A DNA stretch of 61,186 bases, taken from positions 1 through 61,186 of the forward strand of contig JAFDWO010000083.1 of assembly GCA_018268415.1 (NCBI GenBank), read 5' to 3'. The translations under genes and the position numbers were made by a program. The notes beneath the pieces were generated by a model. It was not told where the DNA came from. It saw only the letters and a program-made list of their open reading frames with translations, and did no database searches. Below, one piece after another: positions 1 to 7,707 of this stretch. Position 1 is the stretch's first letter; every line of letters starts with the position of its first letter. The stretch is from Actinomycetota bacterium (lineage in GTDB: Bacteria > Actinomycetota > Thermoleophilia > Solirubrobacterales > 70-9).

Positions 1-119
1 CAAGCGCGACTGGCGCTCTCCCGGCGGGGGTCGGCATCTCTATGCGTTCCTCCGGGATCTTGGACGGCCTCGCTGCGCTCGGCCTCTCGATCTCAGAAGA
101 ACAAGGGGGAGGTTGTCCT
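1..119. other. left edge, no gene assigned
   Basis: No reading frame here has a recognisable protein signature. It may be the tail of an upstream gene cut by the window edge. A purine-rich GGGGGAGG at about 108-115 sits just before an ATG at 120 and looks like a ribosome binding site for the extended pcaH reading frame described in the next entry. Confidence 0.3.
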
Positions 120-206
120 ATGAGCGAGATCGACCCCCCTGCGCGAGGCGGTCGCGACGCCCGTCGCCGACGGGGACGCGAGGCGGAGGAGCGCGTTGGT
201 GCCTGA
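120..206 (+). other. short ORF, possible out-of-frame true N-terminus of pcaH
   Basis: ATG at 120 has a strong Shine-Dalgarno, but its frame stops at 204-206, just inside pcaH. Removing one C from the run of six C at about 133-138 would join this start to the pcaH frame, giving an N-terminus beginning MSEIDPLREAVATPVADG, which reads like normal coding sequence. Either this is a one-base insertion (real or a sequencing error), or pcaH simply starts at 196/199 and this is a leader ORF. Seen: frames and RBS. Inferred: the frameshift. Confidence 0.3.
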
Positions 207-1005
207 GGAAGCGAAGGCCGACCGCCGCCTCCCCGGGCAGGAGCGCCGCGCCGAGCTGGGCTCGCAGTCGCCGCTCTGGCCCGCCCCCGGATCGGGTCTC
301 GCGCTCGCCGGTTACCGCCGCGATCACGACGAGGGTGAACCCGAGCGCGACTGGCCCGAGTACAGGGGGACCATCCTGCGGCACCCGAAGCGCCCGCCGG
401 TCCCGATCCCCGACACGCTCAGTGAGCTGACCGGGCCGCTGCTCGGCGCCGACCGCATCGGCGCCGCCGACTTCGATCTCACTGCGGGCCTCGGCGGTGA
501 GCCGCAGGGACAGCGGATCATCGTCCACGGCGTCGTCCGTGACGGCAACGGCCACCCCCTGCCCGAAACCCTGGTCGAGGTCTGGCAGGCGAACGCCGCC
601 GGCCGCTACTGGCACCAGGGAGACGATCACCCGGCGCCGCTCGACCCGCACTTCGAGGGCGTCGGCCGCTGTCTCACCGACCGCGACGGCCGCTACCGCT
701 TCCTCACGATCCGGCCCGGTGCCTACCCCTGGCGCAATCACTTCAACGCCTGGCGCCCCGCGCACATCCACTTCTCGCTGTTCGGGCGGGCCTTCACCCA
801 GCGGCTGATCACGCAGATGTATTTCCCCGGCGACCCGCTGTTCGTCCACGATCCGATCTTCAACTCGATCCGCGATCCGGCCGACCGCCGTCGCCTGATC
901 GCCGGCTTCGATCTCGAGGCGACGGCGCACGAATGGGCACTCGCCTTCCGCTTCGACATCGTTCTCCGCGGCCGCGCCCGAACCCCTTTCGAGGGAGCCG
1001 CGTGA
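196..1005 (+). CDS. pcaH: protocatechuate 3,4-dioxygenase beta subunit
   Basis: Intradiol ring-cleavage enzyme of the beta-ketoadipate pathway; with PcaG it opens protocatechuate to 3-carboxy-cis,cis-muconate in the cytoplasm. The four Fe(III) ligands of the family are visible: Tyr138 in GRYW, Tyr177 in YPW, and His190 and His192 in AHIHFS. The LRHPKRP segment typical of PcaH lies near residue 60. Start is TTG 196 or GTG 199, with GGAGG just upstream; the N-terminus before the LRHPKRP segment is long and may be longer still (see 120-206). It overlaps pcaG by 4 bp (GTGA), so the subunits are probably translationally coupled. Confidence 0.93.
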   Translation: MVPEEAKADRRLPGQERRAELGSQSPLWPAPGSGLALAGYRRDHDEGEPERDWPEYRGTILRHPKRPPVPIPDTLSELTGPLLGADRIGAADFDLTAGLGGEPQGQRIIVHGVVRDGNGHPLPETLVEVWQANAAGRYWHQGDDHPAPLDPHFEGVGRCLTDRDGRYRFLTIRPGAYPWRNHFNAWRPAHIHFSLFGRAFTQRLITQMYFPGDPLFVHDPIFNSIRDPADRRRLIAGFDLEATAHEWALAFRFDIVLRGRARTPFEGAA

Positions 1006-1580
1006 GCGAGGCAGGCGACCGCCCCCTGGCGCCCACCCCGTCGCAGACGATCGGGCCGTTCTTCCACTTCGCCCTCGCCTGGAGCGACGGCGGCCTCGTC
1101 GTGTCGGAGGGCACCCCGGGAGCGATCCGGATCTCCGGCGCGGTCCGCGATGGCGCGGGCGAGCCGGTCCCGGACGCCCTGGTCGAGACTTGGCAGGCGG
1201 ATCCAGACGGCCGCTTCGCCCACCCGGACGATCCTCGCGGCGCGGTCGCCTGGAGCGGCTTCCGCGGGCTCGCCCGGGTGACGACCGACGGCCGCGGCGA
1301 GTTCGAACTCCTGACCCTGAAGCCGGGTGCGCTTCCGGGGCCCGGCGAGACCGTGCAGGCGCCGCACCTGGTTGCCTCGATCTTCGCCCGTGGCCTCCTC
1401 CAGCGGCTCGTGACCCGGATCTACTTCGCCGACGAGGAGAGCGCGAACGCCGGCGACCCGGTCCTCGGCTCGCTCGCGACAGCGCAGCGTCAGGGCCTCC
1501 TCGCCGAGCCCGTCGACGGCGGATACCGCTTCGAGGTTCACCTGCAGGGAGCCACCCAAACGACCTTCTTCGCGATCTGA
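1002..1580 (+). CDS. pcaG: protocatechuate 3,4-dioxygenase alpha subunit
   Basis: Non-catalytic partner subunit of PcaH, 192 aa, starting at the GTG that overlaps the pcaH stop. It shares the intradiol dioxygenase fold: PTPSQTIGPFFHFAL near residue 11, a VEVWQ-like VETWQADPDG core and a C-terminal TQTTFF motif that is common in PcaG. The iron tyrosines and histidine pair of the beta subunit are not conserved (APHLVASIFARG replaces the HIH segment), as expected for alpha subunits. Second gene of the pca operon. Confidence 0.92.
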   Translation: MSEAGDRPLAPTPSQTIGPFFHFALAWSDGGLVVSEGTPGAIRISGAVRDGAGEPVPDALVETWQADPDGRFAHPDDPRGAVAWSGFRGLARVTTDGRGEFELLTLKPGALPGPGETVQAPHLVASIFARGLLQRLVTRIYFADEESANAGDPVLGSLATAQRQGLLAEPVDGGYRFEVHLQGATQTTFFAI

Positions 1581-1593
1581 ACGAGCGGCTGGC

Positions 1594-1689
1594 GTGGACA
1601 AGGAAATCTTCTCCGGCCTCTTCTACGCGAGGGCGATGGCCGATTGCACCCTCGCCGCCCATCGCGACCGCCTGGCGGGGGGCCGATGA
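1594..1689 (+). pseudogene. 31-codon ORF, possible internal-deletion remnant of pcaB
   Basis: Between pcaG and pcaD, where many bacteria carry pcaB (3-carboxymuconate cycloisomerase), there is only a GTG-started ORF whose stop overlaps the pcaD ATG. Its first half (EIFSGLFYAR) resembles the start of cycloisomerases of the fumarase superfamily, and its second half (TLAAHRDRLAGG) resembles their C-terminal end. This suggests that about 400 codons were deleted in frame and only a coupling peptide remains. The resemblance is judged by eye; it could be an unrelated leader peptide. No other cycloisomerase is seen in the window. Confidence 0.4.
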
Positions 1690-2465
1690 CCGCGGTTGCG
1701 CTCCACCACGTGGTCAGCGGCGGCACTGCGGATCCGCCGCTGCTGCTGCTCGGCTCGCTGGGCAGCGACGTCTCGATGTGGGAGCCGCAGCTGGGACGGC
1801 TCGAACGCCGCCTGCGGATCGTCCGGGTCGACCTGCGCGGCAACGGCGCCTCGCCGGCGCCCGCCGGCCCCTACGCGATCGCCGATCTCGCCGCCGACGT
1901 CGTTGCCCTGCTCGACGAGCTCGACATCGCCGGCGCCTCGGTCTGCGGGCTGTCCCTGGGCGGGATGGTCGCGATGCGGCTGGCGCTCGACCACCCCGAT
2001 CGCCTCGATCGACTCGTCCTCTGCTGCACCGCGGCGCGGCTCGGCCCGCCGCAGGGCTGGCTCGAGCGGGCGGACCTGGTCCGCCGACGGGGCACGGAGG
2101 CGGTGAGTGAGGCGGTGGTCGGCCGCTGGTTCACGCCGTCCTTCGCCGGCGCCAACCCGGCATTGATGGACTCGATGAAAGCGATGGTCGCGGCGACCCC
2201 GAGCGAGGGCTACGCGGCGTGCTGCGAAGCGATCGCGGGCTTCGACGTCGAGTCGCGACTCGGGAGCGTCGAGGCGCCGACCCTGGTGCTGTCGGGCAAC
2301 CGCGACGAGGCGGCGCCGCCGTCGTTGGGCCGGCTGATCGCCGATGGCATCCCGGACGCCGCCCACATCGAGGTCCCCGCGGCCCACCTCGCGAGCTACG
2401 AGGCGGCCGCGCAGGTGAGCGCGGCAATCGCCGCCCACCTCCTCGGCACGCCGAAAGCGGCCTAG
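1686..2465 (+). CDS. pcaD: 3-oxoadipate enol-lactonase
   Basis: Alpha/beta hydrolase of 259 aa that hydrolyses beta-ketoadipate enol-lactone to beta-ketoadipate. Visible features are the oxyanion segment LLLLGSLGSD, the nucleophile elbow GLSLGG (Ser90) and the catalytic His234 in AAHLASYE, which matches the PcaD family pattern AHLS/AxxE. Starts at ATG 1686, overlapping the preceding small ORF (ATGA). It sits between pcaHG and the PcaC-like gene, so the lactone made by PcaC would be its substrate. Confidence 0.9.
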   Translation: MTAVALHHVVSGGTADPPLLLLGSLGSDVSMWEPQLGRLERRLRIVRVDLRGNGASPAPAGPYAIADLAADVVALLDELDIAGASVCGLSLGGMVAMRLALDHPDRLDRLVLCCTAARLGPPQGWLERADLVRRRGTEAVSEAVVGRWFTPSFAGANPALMDSMKAMVAATPSEGYAACCEAIAGFDVESRLGSVEAPTLVLSGNRDEAAPPSLGRLIADGIPDAAHIEVPAAHLASYEAAAQVSAAIAAHLLGTPKAA

Positions 2466-2496
2466 GGACATGGACGCAGGCGACCACCGGAGGGGG

Positions 2497-3300
2497 ATGC
2501 GAGTGCGTCGGGAGGTGCTGGGTGACGAGCACGTGGACCGGGCCATCGCCCGCACGGATGCCGTCACCGCCGATTTCCAGGACTTCATCACCCACTACGC
2601 CTGGGCGGGTGTCTGGTCGCGGGACGGCCTCGATCGGCGCCAGCGCAGCCTGGCGACGATCGCCGCCCTCGTCACCCTGCGAGCCGGGAAGGAGCTGGCG
2701 ATGCACGTTCGCGCGGCGCTGCGAAACGGGCTCAGTGTCGAGGAGGTGAAGGAGGTGATCCTCCACACTGCGATCTACGCCGGCGTGCCCGCGGCCAACG
2801 CCGCCCTGGAGGTCGCTCACCCGATCCTCCTGCCGGCGCAGGGCGCCGCGGCGGCGGACCGGGTGGCCGGTGGGCTCCCGCCGGCCGATCTGCTGCCGAA
2901 CCTCAGCCGGCTGCTGGGTGACCGCATCCGTCACGGACTCGAGCAGTCGCCCTACCCCGATCTCAACGCGAACCACGCTTGGGTTTTGCGGGCCCTCCCC
3001 GCGGATGGGGCAAGGACGACGGACCTCGCCGGCAGGGGCGGCGTCAGCACCCAGGCGGCGAGCGAAGCCGTGACCGAGCTGGTGGGGGACGGCTACCTGG
3101 AGCGGTTGTCGGACGAGCGCGACGGGCGCGCGAAGATCATCCGCCTGACCGGGAAGGGTGTCGACGCGCGGAGCTTCCTCGACGAGCTGGACCGCGAGCT
3201 CGAAGCCCGGCTCGCCGCCGAGCTCGGCGGCGAGGTGAGTGGCGTTCTGGCAGCCCTCGCCAGGATCGTCGCCGGCGGTCGCGGCGACTCCGGGCAGTGA
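2497..3300 (+). CDS. pcaC: 4-carboxymuconolactone decarboxylase fused to a MarR-type winged helix
   Basis: Residues 1 to about 120 are a complete carboxymuconolactone decarboxylase: MRVRREVLGDEHVDRA start, DLITHYAW-like FITHYAWAGVW, DRRQRSLATIAAL and HVRAALRNGLSVEEVKEVILH. Residues about 130-262 form a MarR-family DNA-binding domain: helix-turn-helix TDLAGRGGVSTQAASEAVTELV, wing YLERLSDERDGRAKIIRLT and a C-terminal dimerisation helix. Both lie in one uninterrupted frame. ATG 2497 follows GGAGGGGG; ATG 2470 and GTG 2503 are alternatives. The enzyme would feed PcaD; the second half could make it a metabolite-sensing repressor of the pca operon, which is inference. Confidence 0.85.
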   Translation: MRVRREVLGDEHVDRAIARTDAVTADFQDFITHYAWAGVWSRDGLDRRQRSLATIAALVTLRAGKELAMHVRAALRNGLSVEEVKEVILHTAIYAGVPAANAALEVAHPILLPAQGAAAADRVAGGLPPADLLPNLSRLLGDRIRHGLEQSPYPDLNANHAWVLRALPADGARTTDLAGRGGVSTQAASEAVTELVGDGYLERLSDERDGRAKIIRLTGKGVDARSFLDELDRELEARLAAELGGEVSGVLAALARIVAGGRGDSGQ

Positions 3301-3353
3301 CCACCTCGGGCGCCCAGACTGGCGTGCGTCCCGGGATGCCATCTCCGGCTAAG

Positions 3354-3382
3354 TTACCGTCCGGTACACCGTGTGGTAAGGT
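3354..3382 (+). promoter_or_regulatory. palindromic operator inside a leaderless promoter
   Basis: Positions 3354-3379 form a 26-bp dyad with arms TTACCnnnCGGT and ACCGnnnGGTAA (9 of 13 base pairs match). The same stretch reads as a promoter: -35 TTACCG, 17-bp spacer, -10 TAAGGT at 3377-3382, then 7 nt to the ATG at 3390. A repressor bound here would cover the whole promoter. The TetR protein encoded immediately downstream is the obvious candidate, which is inference. Confidence 0.65.
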
Positions 3383-3389
3383 GCGGGCC

Positions 3390-4025
3390 ATGGCGCAATC
3401 CACTTCCCCGGAAAGACTGTCGCGGCAGGAGCGCGGACAGTTGATCGAAGCGGCGGCGACCCGCCTCTTCGCCCAGCGCGGCTATGCGTCGACGTCGGTC
3501 GAGGACATCGTCGCCGCGGTGGGGGTGACGAAGCCGATGCTCTACCGGCACTTCGAGTCCAAGCGCGAGCTGTGCATCCGGCTGCTCCAGCGATACCGGG
3601 ACGAGCTGATCGCCGCCGCGCTGACTCATTTCAGCGGCGACGAGGCCGGTCTCGGCTCGCGCTCCGGCCGATCCGTCGACAAAGACGACGATCGGCTCTC
3701 GCGGATGATCGACGCCTGGCTGGCATGGGTGGAGGCGCACCCCGACGCCGTCCGCCTGCTGTTCGTGCCGATCAGCGGCGATGACGAGGTCGTGCGCGTG
3801 CAGAGCGAACTCCACACCCGACAGCGCGACTCCCAATCGGCCCTCCTGCGCGAGTTCGAACCGGGCCTTTCCGAGGCCGACGCCGAGCCCCTCGCCGAGA
3901 TCACCCGCGCCGGCCTGGCCGCCGTGGCGCTCTGGTGGCTCGCCCACCCGGATCGGCCGCGGGCAGACGCGCGCCGGGCGTTGCTGACGATGGTCGACGG
4001 AATCCTGTCGAGGTACGGCCGATGA
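3390..4025 (+). CDS. TetR family transcriptional regulator
   Basis: 211-aa TetR regulator. The N-terminal helix-turn-helix spans about residues 10-60: RGQLIEAAATRLFAQRGYASTSVEDIVAAVGVTKPMLYRHF is split here as the motifs LFAQRGYASTSVEDI and KPMLYRHFESK. The C-terminal ligand domain is helical and unassigned. ATG 3390 lies 7 nt after a good -10, so translation probably begins at or near the transcript 5' end. The stop overlaps the next ATG (ATGA), giving a two-gene operon with the hydrolase. Probable autorepressor through the 26-bp palindrome. Confidence 0.85.
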   Translation: MAQSTSPERLSRQERGQLIEAAATRLFAQRGYASTSVEDIVAAVGVTKPMLYRHFESKRELCIRLLQRYRDELIAAALTHFSGDEAGLGSRSGRSVDKDDDRLSRMIDAWLAWVEAHPDAVRLLFVPISGDDEVVRVQSELHTRQRDSQSALLREFEPGLSEADAEPLAEITRAGLAAVALWWLAHPDRPRADARRALLTMVDGILSRYGR

Positions 4026-4939
4026 GCGCGGACCGGGCGTCGGCGACGGTGCAGCGGAGCAAGCTCTGGTTCGAGTCGGCGGGCGAGCGCTGCGCGGCCT
4101 GGCATTACCCGGGGGCCGGCGGAGCCTGCGTCGTGATGGCGAGCGGTGGCGGCGTCCCGAAGGAGCCCGGCACGGACCGCTTCGCGGCCCGCTTCCAGGC
4201 CGCTGGATTCAGCGTCTTCGCGTTCGACTACCGCCGGCTGGGCGAGAGCGAGGGCCGGCCGCGACAAGTGATCCGCATCCGTGACCAGCTCGCCGATCTC
4301 GCAGCCGCGATCACCCGCGCCCGCGCACTTCCCGAGGTCGATCCCGAGCGAGTCGCCCTCTGGGGCTTCTCATTGTCGGGCGGCCACGTGCTGAAGCTCG
4401 CCGCCGACGGCGAGGTCGCCGTGGCGATCGCGCAGACGCCGACCGCCGACGGTAGGGCCGCAGCGCCGAATGCCCTGCGACACGAGACCCTCGGCGTAAT
4501 CCTGCGGTTCCCTTTCCTCGCGGCCCTTGACCTGGCGCGCGGCGCCCTCGGCAAGCCCCCGCTCGTGGTTCCTCTCACCGGGCCGCGTGGCTCGGTCGCG
4601 ATGCTCACGACCCCGGACTCCCAGGACGCCAACCGGGCGCTCAACCCCGAAGACCGCTACCCGGACTGGGAGCAGACGATCGCCGCCCGGTCCGTCCTGC
4701 CGATCGGCTTCTACCGACCGTGCCGGGCGGCTCGGCGGATCCAGATCCCGCTCCTGGTCGTGGTCGCCGAGGGCGATCAGTCGGCGCTGGCGGCGCCGGC
4801 CGTCCGCGTCGCCGAGCGCGCTTCCAATGCCAGCCTGACGCGCGTGCCCGGTGGCCACTACGCCCCCTTCCTCGCTGCTCACGAGGAGGTCGTCAGCTCC
4901 GAGATCGCGTTCCTCGAAGAGCACCTTCTCGCCCGCTGA
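4022..4939 (+). CDS. alpha/beta hydrolase, unknown substrate
   Basis: 305-aa serine hydrolase of the alpha/beta fold. HYPGAGGACVVMASGGGVPKE provides the oxyanion region, FDYRRLGESEG the turn after strand 4, WGFSLSGG the nucleophile elbow (Ser117), and GGHYAPF the catalytic histidine near the C-terminus. The elbow GxSxS-GG variant occurs in a group of dienelactone-hydrolase/FrsA-like hydrolases. Co-transcribed with the TetR gene, so its substrate may be the TetR ligand. Not assignable to a pathway from sequence. Confidence 0.75.
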   Translation: MSADRASATVQRSKLWFESAGERCAAWHYPGAGGACVVMASGGGVPKEPGTDRFAARFQAAGFSVFAFDYRRLGESEGRPRQVIRIRDQLADLAAAITRARALPEVDPERVALWGFSLSGGHVLKLAADGEVAVAIAQTPTADGRAAAPNALRHETLGVILRFPFLAALDLARGALGKPPLVVPLTGPRGSVAMLTTPDSQDANRALNPEDRYPDWEQTIAARSVLPIGFYRPCRAARRIQIPLLVVVAEGDQSALAAPAVRVAERASNASLTRVPGGHYAPFLAAHEEVVSSEIAFLEEHLLAR

Positions 4940-5006
4940 AGCCGGGCAACGCGACGCCGCCGGCTCCTCGGGAGCGTCCCCCGCGCACCCCGCGCCGACC
5001 GTGTAC

Positions 5007-5972
5007 TCATCCAGCCACTTCGGCCCCGGCCTCCTCCGCAGGCTGCAGCCGCCCGTCCCCCGCGGCAAGAGTCCGGACCGCCTCGAGCGCCTGCGACTGC
5101 AGCGGCGAGAGGCGCTTGTTCTTGCGCACGAAGGTCGAGAGCGGCGCCCAGAGGTTGCTGTCCTCGAGCCGGATCATGCGCAGCGCGCCGAGCTCCACCT
5201 CGCGCCAGACGGCGCTACGGAACAGCAGGCAGGCGCCGAGCCCTTCGATCGTCGCCGCCTTCATCGCCTCGGGATGACCGAGCTCGATCACGATGTTCTC
5301 GGGGGTCACCCCTTCGGCGAGGAGCTGGCGGTCGATCAGCTCCCGCCGGATATGGGCGCGGGGCGAGGAAACGAGAGGCAGGCTGCGCAGCTCGGCGATC
5401 GTGATCGACTCCGTCTCGGGCCGGAAGTCGGGCGCCGCGACGAGCACGACCTCCTCGCGCCCGACCACCTCCCGCTTCAGCGTCGAGAGGTCCGTCGTCC
5501 CTTCGCCGACGATCACGGCGAAATCGCTCGCCCCGGATTGGACGTTGGCGATCGCGCCCTCGGGGTCGGATACGTAGAGGGTGATCTCGGCCGCCGGCCG
5601 CTGCTCGCGGATCTGCGAGAGGACGGGTGGAAGCAGGTAGCTGCCGACCGACATGCTGGCGCTGACGGCCACCGAGCCGCGGGCCCCGTCGGCGAGTCCG
5701 TCGAGGTCGCGCACCAGCTCCCGGGTATTGGAGAGGACGTCGCTGGCCCACTCGTAGACGCGTTCTCCGGCGTCCGTCGGGCGGGTGCGGTGGCCGTCCC
5801 GGTACATCAGCTGCACGTCGAGGCGTTTGGCCAGCGATTTGACGTGGGCGGTGACCACCGGCTGTGCGAGGTAGAGGTGTTCGGCGGCGCGAGAGAAGCC
5901 CCCGAGCTCGATCACCGTGCAGAAAACCTCAAGCTTCTGTAGCGTAATCCGGTTGTCGTAGGCGAATGCCAA
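5007..5972 (-). CDS. LysR family transcriptional regulator
   Basis: 321-aa LysR-type regulator. The helix-turn-helix is at residues 10-67 (LQKLEVFCTVIELGGFSRAAEHL, then QPVVTAHVKSLAKRL), followed by the substrate-binding-protein-like co-inducer domain (residues 95-300). Divergent from the 6.1-9.9 kb operon, with two twin boxes in the shared intergenic region, so it most likely activates that operon in response to an aromatic acid or intermediate. Convergent with the upstream hydrolase gene (67-bp gap, no clear terminator seen). Confidence 0.88.
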   Translation of the reverse strand: MAFAYDNRITLQKLEVFCTVIELGGFSRAAEHLYLAQPVVTAHVKSLAKRLDVQLMYRDGHRTRPTDAGERVYEWASDVLSNTRELVRDLDGLADGARGSVAVSASMSVGSYLLPPVLSQIREQRPAAEITLYVSDPEGAIANVQSGASDFAVIVGEGTTDLSTLKREVVGREEVVLVAAPDFRPETESITIAELRSLPLVSSPRAHIRRELIDRQLLAEGVTPENIVIELGHPEAMKAATIEGLGACLLFRSAVWREVELGALRMIRLEDSNLWAPLSTFVRKNKRLSPLQSQALEAVRTLAAGDGRLQPAEEAGAEVAG

Positions 5973-5984
5973 CCCGGGGCCACT

Positions 5985-6025
5985 ATAGCCAAAGAGCTAT
6001 GGCCTCGGGATAGTTTTCGAGCTAT
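5985..6025. promoter_or_regulatory. two LysR-type boxes ATAG-N8-CTAT
   Basis: Two inverted repeats of identical geometry, 5985-6000 and 6010-6025, each ATAG, eight bases ending in GAG, then CTAT; starts are 25 bp apart. A third half-site ATAG is at 6040-6043, touching the -35 region of the downstream promoter. This spacing fits the recognition and activation sites of LysR-type regulators, and the gene 5007-5972 is the likely ligand. Confidence 0.65.
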
Positions 6026-6044
6026 CTCCAGAGCCTCCGATAGG

Positions 6045-6077
6045 TATTTGAATCGGTGCTCGGCCGGCCCGTAGCGT
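6045..6077 (+). promoter_or_regulatory. promoter TATTTG-N21-TAGCGT
   Basis: TATTTG (6045-6050) contains the -35 TTGAAT; 18 bp later comes the -10 TAGCGT (6072-6077). The ATG of the next gene lies only 9 nt after the -10, so the transcript is probably leaderless. Member of the recurring TATTTG promoter set. Confidence 0.6.
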
Positions 6078-6086
6078 GGCGGGGCG

Positions 6087-6665
6087 ATGGGAACGAACAA
6101 GACCAGGGTGCCGAGCGCGGCGCTCCAAGAGCTGCCGCCGGCGCTGCGTGAGCGGCTGGCGCCTCGTGTCGACCGGCTCGGCTACCTGGGCGAGTTCTTC
6201 GTCCGCTCGGCGCCGCAGCCCGAGGCCCTCTGCCACTTCATCGACTGGACGGAGGCGCTGAAGGAGGCGCTGCCGTTCCGGATGACCGAGGCGGTGGCGC
6301 TGACCGTCTCCTGCCGGACCGGCAACTCCTACGAGCGCGCCCAGCACGAGCGGCTGGCGCTGAAGCACGGCATGACCGCCGAGGAAATCGAGGCAATCGA
6401 GAGCGGCAACCTGGCCAGTGCGCCAGGCCTCAGCGATGCCGAGAACGCGGCCGCGGCGCTCGCGCGCTGCGTCGTCGAGAGCTACGGGCGCGGCTGCGAG
6501 CCGGCGGTGATCAGGCTCGCCCGGCTCACCGATGAGGCCACGGCAGTCGCTTGCCTGGCGCTGGCCGGACGCTACCTCGCCCACGCGACGATGGTGAACG
6601 CCTGGGGGCTCCGGCCCCCGGTCAGTTCTCCCTTCGAGGAGCCCGATGGCCGCGAACTCGCCTGA
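6087..6665 (+). CDS. carboxymuconolactone decarboxylase/AhpD-like family protein
   Basis: 192 aa. The CMD/AhpD core is visible as PFRMTEAVALTVSCRTGNSYERAQHERLALKHGM (in pieces: TEAVALTVSCRTGNSYERAQ, then HERLALKHGMTAEEI). Only one cysteine of the CxxC redox pair is present, so a peroxidase role is unlikely; family members with the YExAQH pattern act as decarboxylase- or hydrolase-like enzymes. First gene of a four-gene operon under the LysR gene; it overlaps the next gene by 20 bp. Confidence 0.7.
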   Translation: MGTNKTRVPSAALQELPPALRERLAPRVDRLGYLGEFFVRSAPQPEALCHFIDWTEALKEALPFRMTEAVALTVSCRTGNSYERAQHERLALKHGMTAEEIEAIESGNLASAPGLSDAENAAAALARCVVESYGRGCEPAVIRLARLTDEATAVACLALAGRYLAHATMVNAWGLRPPVSSPFEEPDGRELA

Positions 6666-7665
6666 CAGCGGCCACCACGACCTGCACCTGACCGTGGCCC
6701 TCAGCGACACCGATCAGGTCCGCGACCTGGCGAGCGGGGCGATCCCGGTGCCCGGCATCCAGCTGACCTGCCTGTTGCTCGAGGTCGAGGAGATCTTCTT
6801 CCGCTTCACCCGGCACCGGGAGTGGGAGGTCTCCGAACTCTCGCTCGCCAAGTACTGCGCCCTGCGCTCGCGCGGCGACGACTCGCTGGTCGCGATCCCG
6901 GTCTTCCCCTCACGCTCGTTCCGCCACTCGGCGATCTACGTCCGGGCCGACGGGCCGGTCGACGAGCCGTCCGCTCTGGCGGGGGCGAGGATCGGGGTCC
7001 CGGAGTGGGTGGTAACCGCGACCGTCTACGCCCGCGCCCTGCTGCAACACGAGTACGGCGTCGACCCCCGCGACGTGTGCTGGGTCCAGGCCGGCACCAA
7101 CCAGCCGGGGCGGATCGAGGCGCTGCCGGTCGACCTGCCGCCGGGCGTCGAGGTCGAGCCGGTGCGCGACCGCAGCCTCGCCGCCATGCTCGCCGCCGGC
7201 GACCTCGACGCAATCATCGCGCCGCACCCGCCGGCCGGCTTCGAGGACGGGTCCGGCTCGGTTGTCCGTCTGTTCAGCGACTGCCCGGCGGCCGAGGCCG
7301 AGTACCACTCGCGCACGGGGATCTTCCCGATCATGCACGTAATCGCCGTTCGCGGCGACGTGTACGAGCGGCACCGCTGGTGCGCCGCGAACCTGTTCGC
7401 CGCCTTCCTCGGCGCCAAGGAGGCCAGCGTTCGCCGCCTGGCAGACCCGAACGTGCCGCGGACGCCGCTGCCGGGGGGGACCGAGGCGGCGGTCGACCGC
7501 GCACGGAGAGCCTTCGGCGCCGACATCTGGCCTTACGGGATCGAGCCCAACCGGCGGACCCTGGATGCCTTTCTCACCTACTCGGCGGAACAGGGGGTCT
7601 GTGAGCGCAGGCTCGAGGTCGAGGACCTGTTCGCCCCCGAGACCGCGGAGTTCTTCCGGGTGTGA
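6646..7665 (+). CDS. 4,5-dihydroxyphthalate decarboxylase-like protein
   Basis: 339 aa with the periplasmic-binding-protein fold used by cytoplasmic Pht5-type decarboxylases. Diagnostic stretches are ELSLAKYCAL, IPVFPSRSFRHSAIYV and GARIGVPEW, matching 4,5-dihydroxyphthalate decarboxylase (which converts that acid to protocatechuate). There is no signal peptide or lipobox, which argues against a transport role. In context, protocatechuate would feed PcaHG upstream. The exact substrate could be another ortho-hydroxylated aromatic acid. Confidence 0.72.
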   Translation: MAANSPDSGHHDLHLTVALSDTDQVRDLASGAIPVPGIQLTCLLLEVEEIFFRFTRHREWEVSELSLAKYCALRSRGDDSLVAIPVFPSRSFRHSAIYVRADGPVDEPSALAGARIGVPEWVVTATVYARALLQHEYGVDPRDVCWVQAGTNQPGRIEALPVDLPPGVEVEPVRDRSLAAMLAAGDLDAIIAPHPPAGFEDGSGSVVRLFSDCPAAEAEYHSRTGIFPIMHVIAVRGDVYERHRWCAANLFAAFLGAKEASVRRLADPNVPRTPLPGGTEAAVDRARRAFGADIWPYGIEPNRRTLDAFLTYSAEQGVCERRLEVEDLFAPETAEFFRV

Positions 7666-7707
7666 GCGCCGGGAGCTTGAGCACTGACAGAGAGAGAAAG
7701 GAGCGAG

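Noticed and set aside
118..1662. 514-codon open frame on the minus strand across pcaHG
   Set aside because: Arg/Gly/Pro-rich translation with no family motifs; a mirror frame of two well-recognised genes in GC-rich DNA.
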